In this document: one piece after another, positions 16,575 through 17,281 of the stretch
Layout of the letters: each line of letters begins with the position of its first letter
Position numbering within the stretch: position 1 is the first letter of the stretch
Assembly: GCA_002887195.1 (NCBI GenBank)
Contig: PJAB01001100.1
Coordinates: 1-17,281, forward strand
DNA: 17,281 bases
Origin: Chrysochromulina parva
Taxonomy: Eukaryota > Haptophyta > Prymnesiales > Chrysochromulinaceae
Direction of reading: 5' to 3'
Notes under the pieces: model-generated
What the model was told of the DNA's origin: nothing
The model's input: only the letters and a program-made list of their open reading frames with translations
Databases searched by the model: none
Program-made: the position numbers and the translations under genes

Positions 16575-17142
16575 CAAGGCTGGGTCAGACGTTGAGAATG
16601 AGCCCAAGCATCTTACTTGTAGCGGCCTAGCGCGCGCGCGTAGCGACCACTAATTCGCGATCGGCTGGCGGCGCACGGCGCGCGCAATACGGCGCGAAGC
16701 GGAACATGTGTTTGTTTGTGCAGCCAGTCTCCCGACCTTTGATCCGCGGAGAGGTGTGAACGCTGTGAACGGTACCGGTAGGATTCCTTGACCGTATTCC
16801 CTCGGAGGGGCACGCTCGCAAAAGTCGCATGCATTGTCGCCAGGGAATCTTCTCGTACGTTGAGCTCTTACTGCCTCAACAATCTTTCTACAATCTACGG
16901 AGTGAAAAGCTGAGATCATGTCGCGCACCCGAACCGGGAGGAAGGAAGTGTGGGAATTTGTGTTTCGTCGACCGCGGATAACGGCGCGCGCGCCCTATAT
17001 AGCGCTATTAGCTATTTTGGGCACTAGCATATCAGTCACATATCAGCGGAGGACTTCGGAGGACGCGGATCACATACTTGTCCAGCGCACACATAGTTTA
17101 CATCAGACGCCCCTGGCTCTCACCCTCTCAGTCTTCGCGACG
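16575..17142. other. Convergent intergenic region with no recognised gene
   Basis: This region lies between the stop of the PPR-methyltransferase gene (+) and the stop of the aminopeptidase gene (-), so it should carry both 3' ends. It contains CG-dinucleotide runs (16629-16640 and 16983-16993). A TATA-like palindrome CTATATAG (16995-17002) is followed by AT-rich sequence. No open frame has a recognisable product. I checked for tRNA-like cloverleafs by eye and saw none. Confidence 0.5.
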
Positions 17143-17281
17143 TCATGCCGCGGCCATGAGCGCCTCGACATCGGCGGCGCGTTTGGGCGCACTCGCAGTC
17201 AGCACCTCTGGGGGCGCGCCATCTGCGCGTACCAAGACGTCGTCCTCGATGCGGATGCCGATCCCTTTGCACCAATCGGGG
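17143..17281 (-). CDS. Aminopeptidase P (M24 family), C-terminal end only
   Basis: The last 45 residues of a gene that enters from beyond the window on the minus strand, ending in TGA at 17145-17143. The frame reads PDWCKGIGIRIEDDVLVRAD, then GAPPEVLTASAPKRAADVEALMAAA. GIGIRIEDDVLV carries the conserved glutamate that closes the metal site in M24 metallopeptidases. The EVLT..APK..xxEALM end is typical of aminopeptidase P (PepP/XPNPEP3 type), which removes an N-terminal residue before proline. Compartment and full architecture cannot be judged. Confidence 0.88.
   Translation of the reverse strand, partial: PDWCKGIGIRIEDDVLVRADGAPPEVLTASAPKRAADVEALMAAA

Noticed and set aside
17156..17281. Open + strand frame from ATG 17156 to the window edge
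   Set aside because: It overlaps the conserved aminopeptidase P C-terminus on the other strand and its translation shows no motif.

Overview
The window looks like nuclear DNA of a GC-rich, compact-genome unicellular eukaryote, most likely a microalga and possibly a haptophyte. The organism call is an inference. It rests on a mitochondrion-targeted COX11, RUN, PX, UBA and PPR domains, a few short spliceosomal-type introns, divergent and convergent gene pairs with no operons, and long Ala/Ser/Gly-rich stretches. No tRNA, rRNA, CRISPR array, insertion sequence or virus was recognised.

Layout. 1-921 (-): open 5' part of an ATP-grasp-like protein of the Cj0069/DUF6815 type, divergent from COX11 (1314-2183, +). 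2184-2729: non-coding, with a TATA-like box beside a palindrome. 2730-7028 (-): RUN-linker-PX protein resembling SNX29 in architecture, with one clear intron and one candidate in-frame GC-AG intron. 7227-8315 (+): protein with VPxG beta-repeats followed by SH3/Tudor-like modules. 8483-11882 (+): two-transmembrane, coiled-coil, UBA protein with a 42-bp minisatellite and one intron. 12089-12880 (-): S1 domain fused to a GGQ (ICT1/ArfB-type) release-factor domain. 13110-14411 (-): METTL21-like methyltransferase with one intron. 14545-16574 (+): PPR repeats fused to a second Rossmann methyltransferase-like domain, with one intron that is probably GC-AG. 17143-17281 (-): C-terminal end of an M24 aminopeptidase P.

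The genes do not form a pathway. Several (COX11, S1-GGQ, perhaps PPR-methyltransferase) suggest organelle functions, but they sit on both strands with separate promoters.

The most interesting signal is in the introns. All four clear introns (about 144, 181, 81 and 89 nt) are built largely from the same degenerate 10-11 bp tandem repeat, roughly TGATGRCCTCY in the sense direction. Each also has a direct duplication of local sequence across its two splice boundaries. A fifth, in-frame 66-nt block in the RUN-PX gene has the same design. A block in the PPR gene carries the repeat in reverse orientation between duplicated exon sequence. This looks like a family of repeat-built introns gained by local duplication or by insertion with target duplication, that is, introner-like behaviour. 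A second dispersed motif, CC(A/T)6GG, recurs in both orientations inside the RUN-PX coding sequence.
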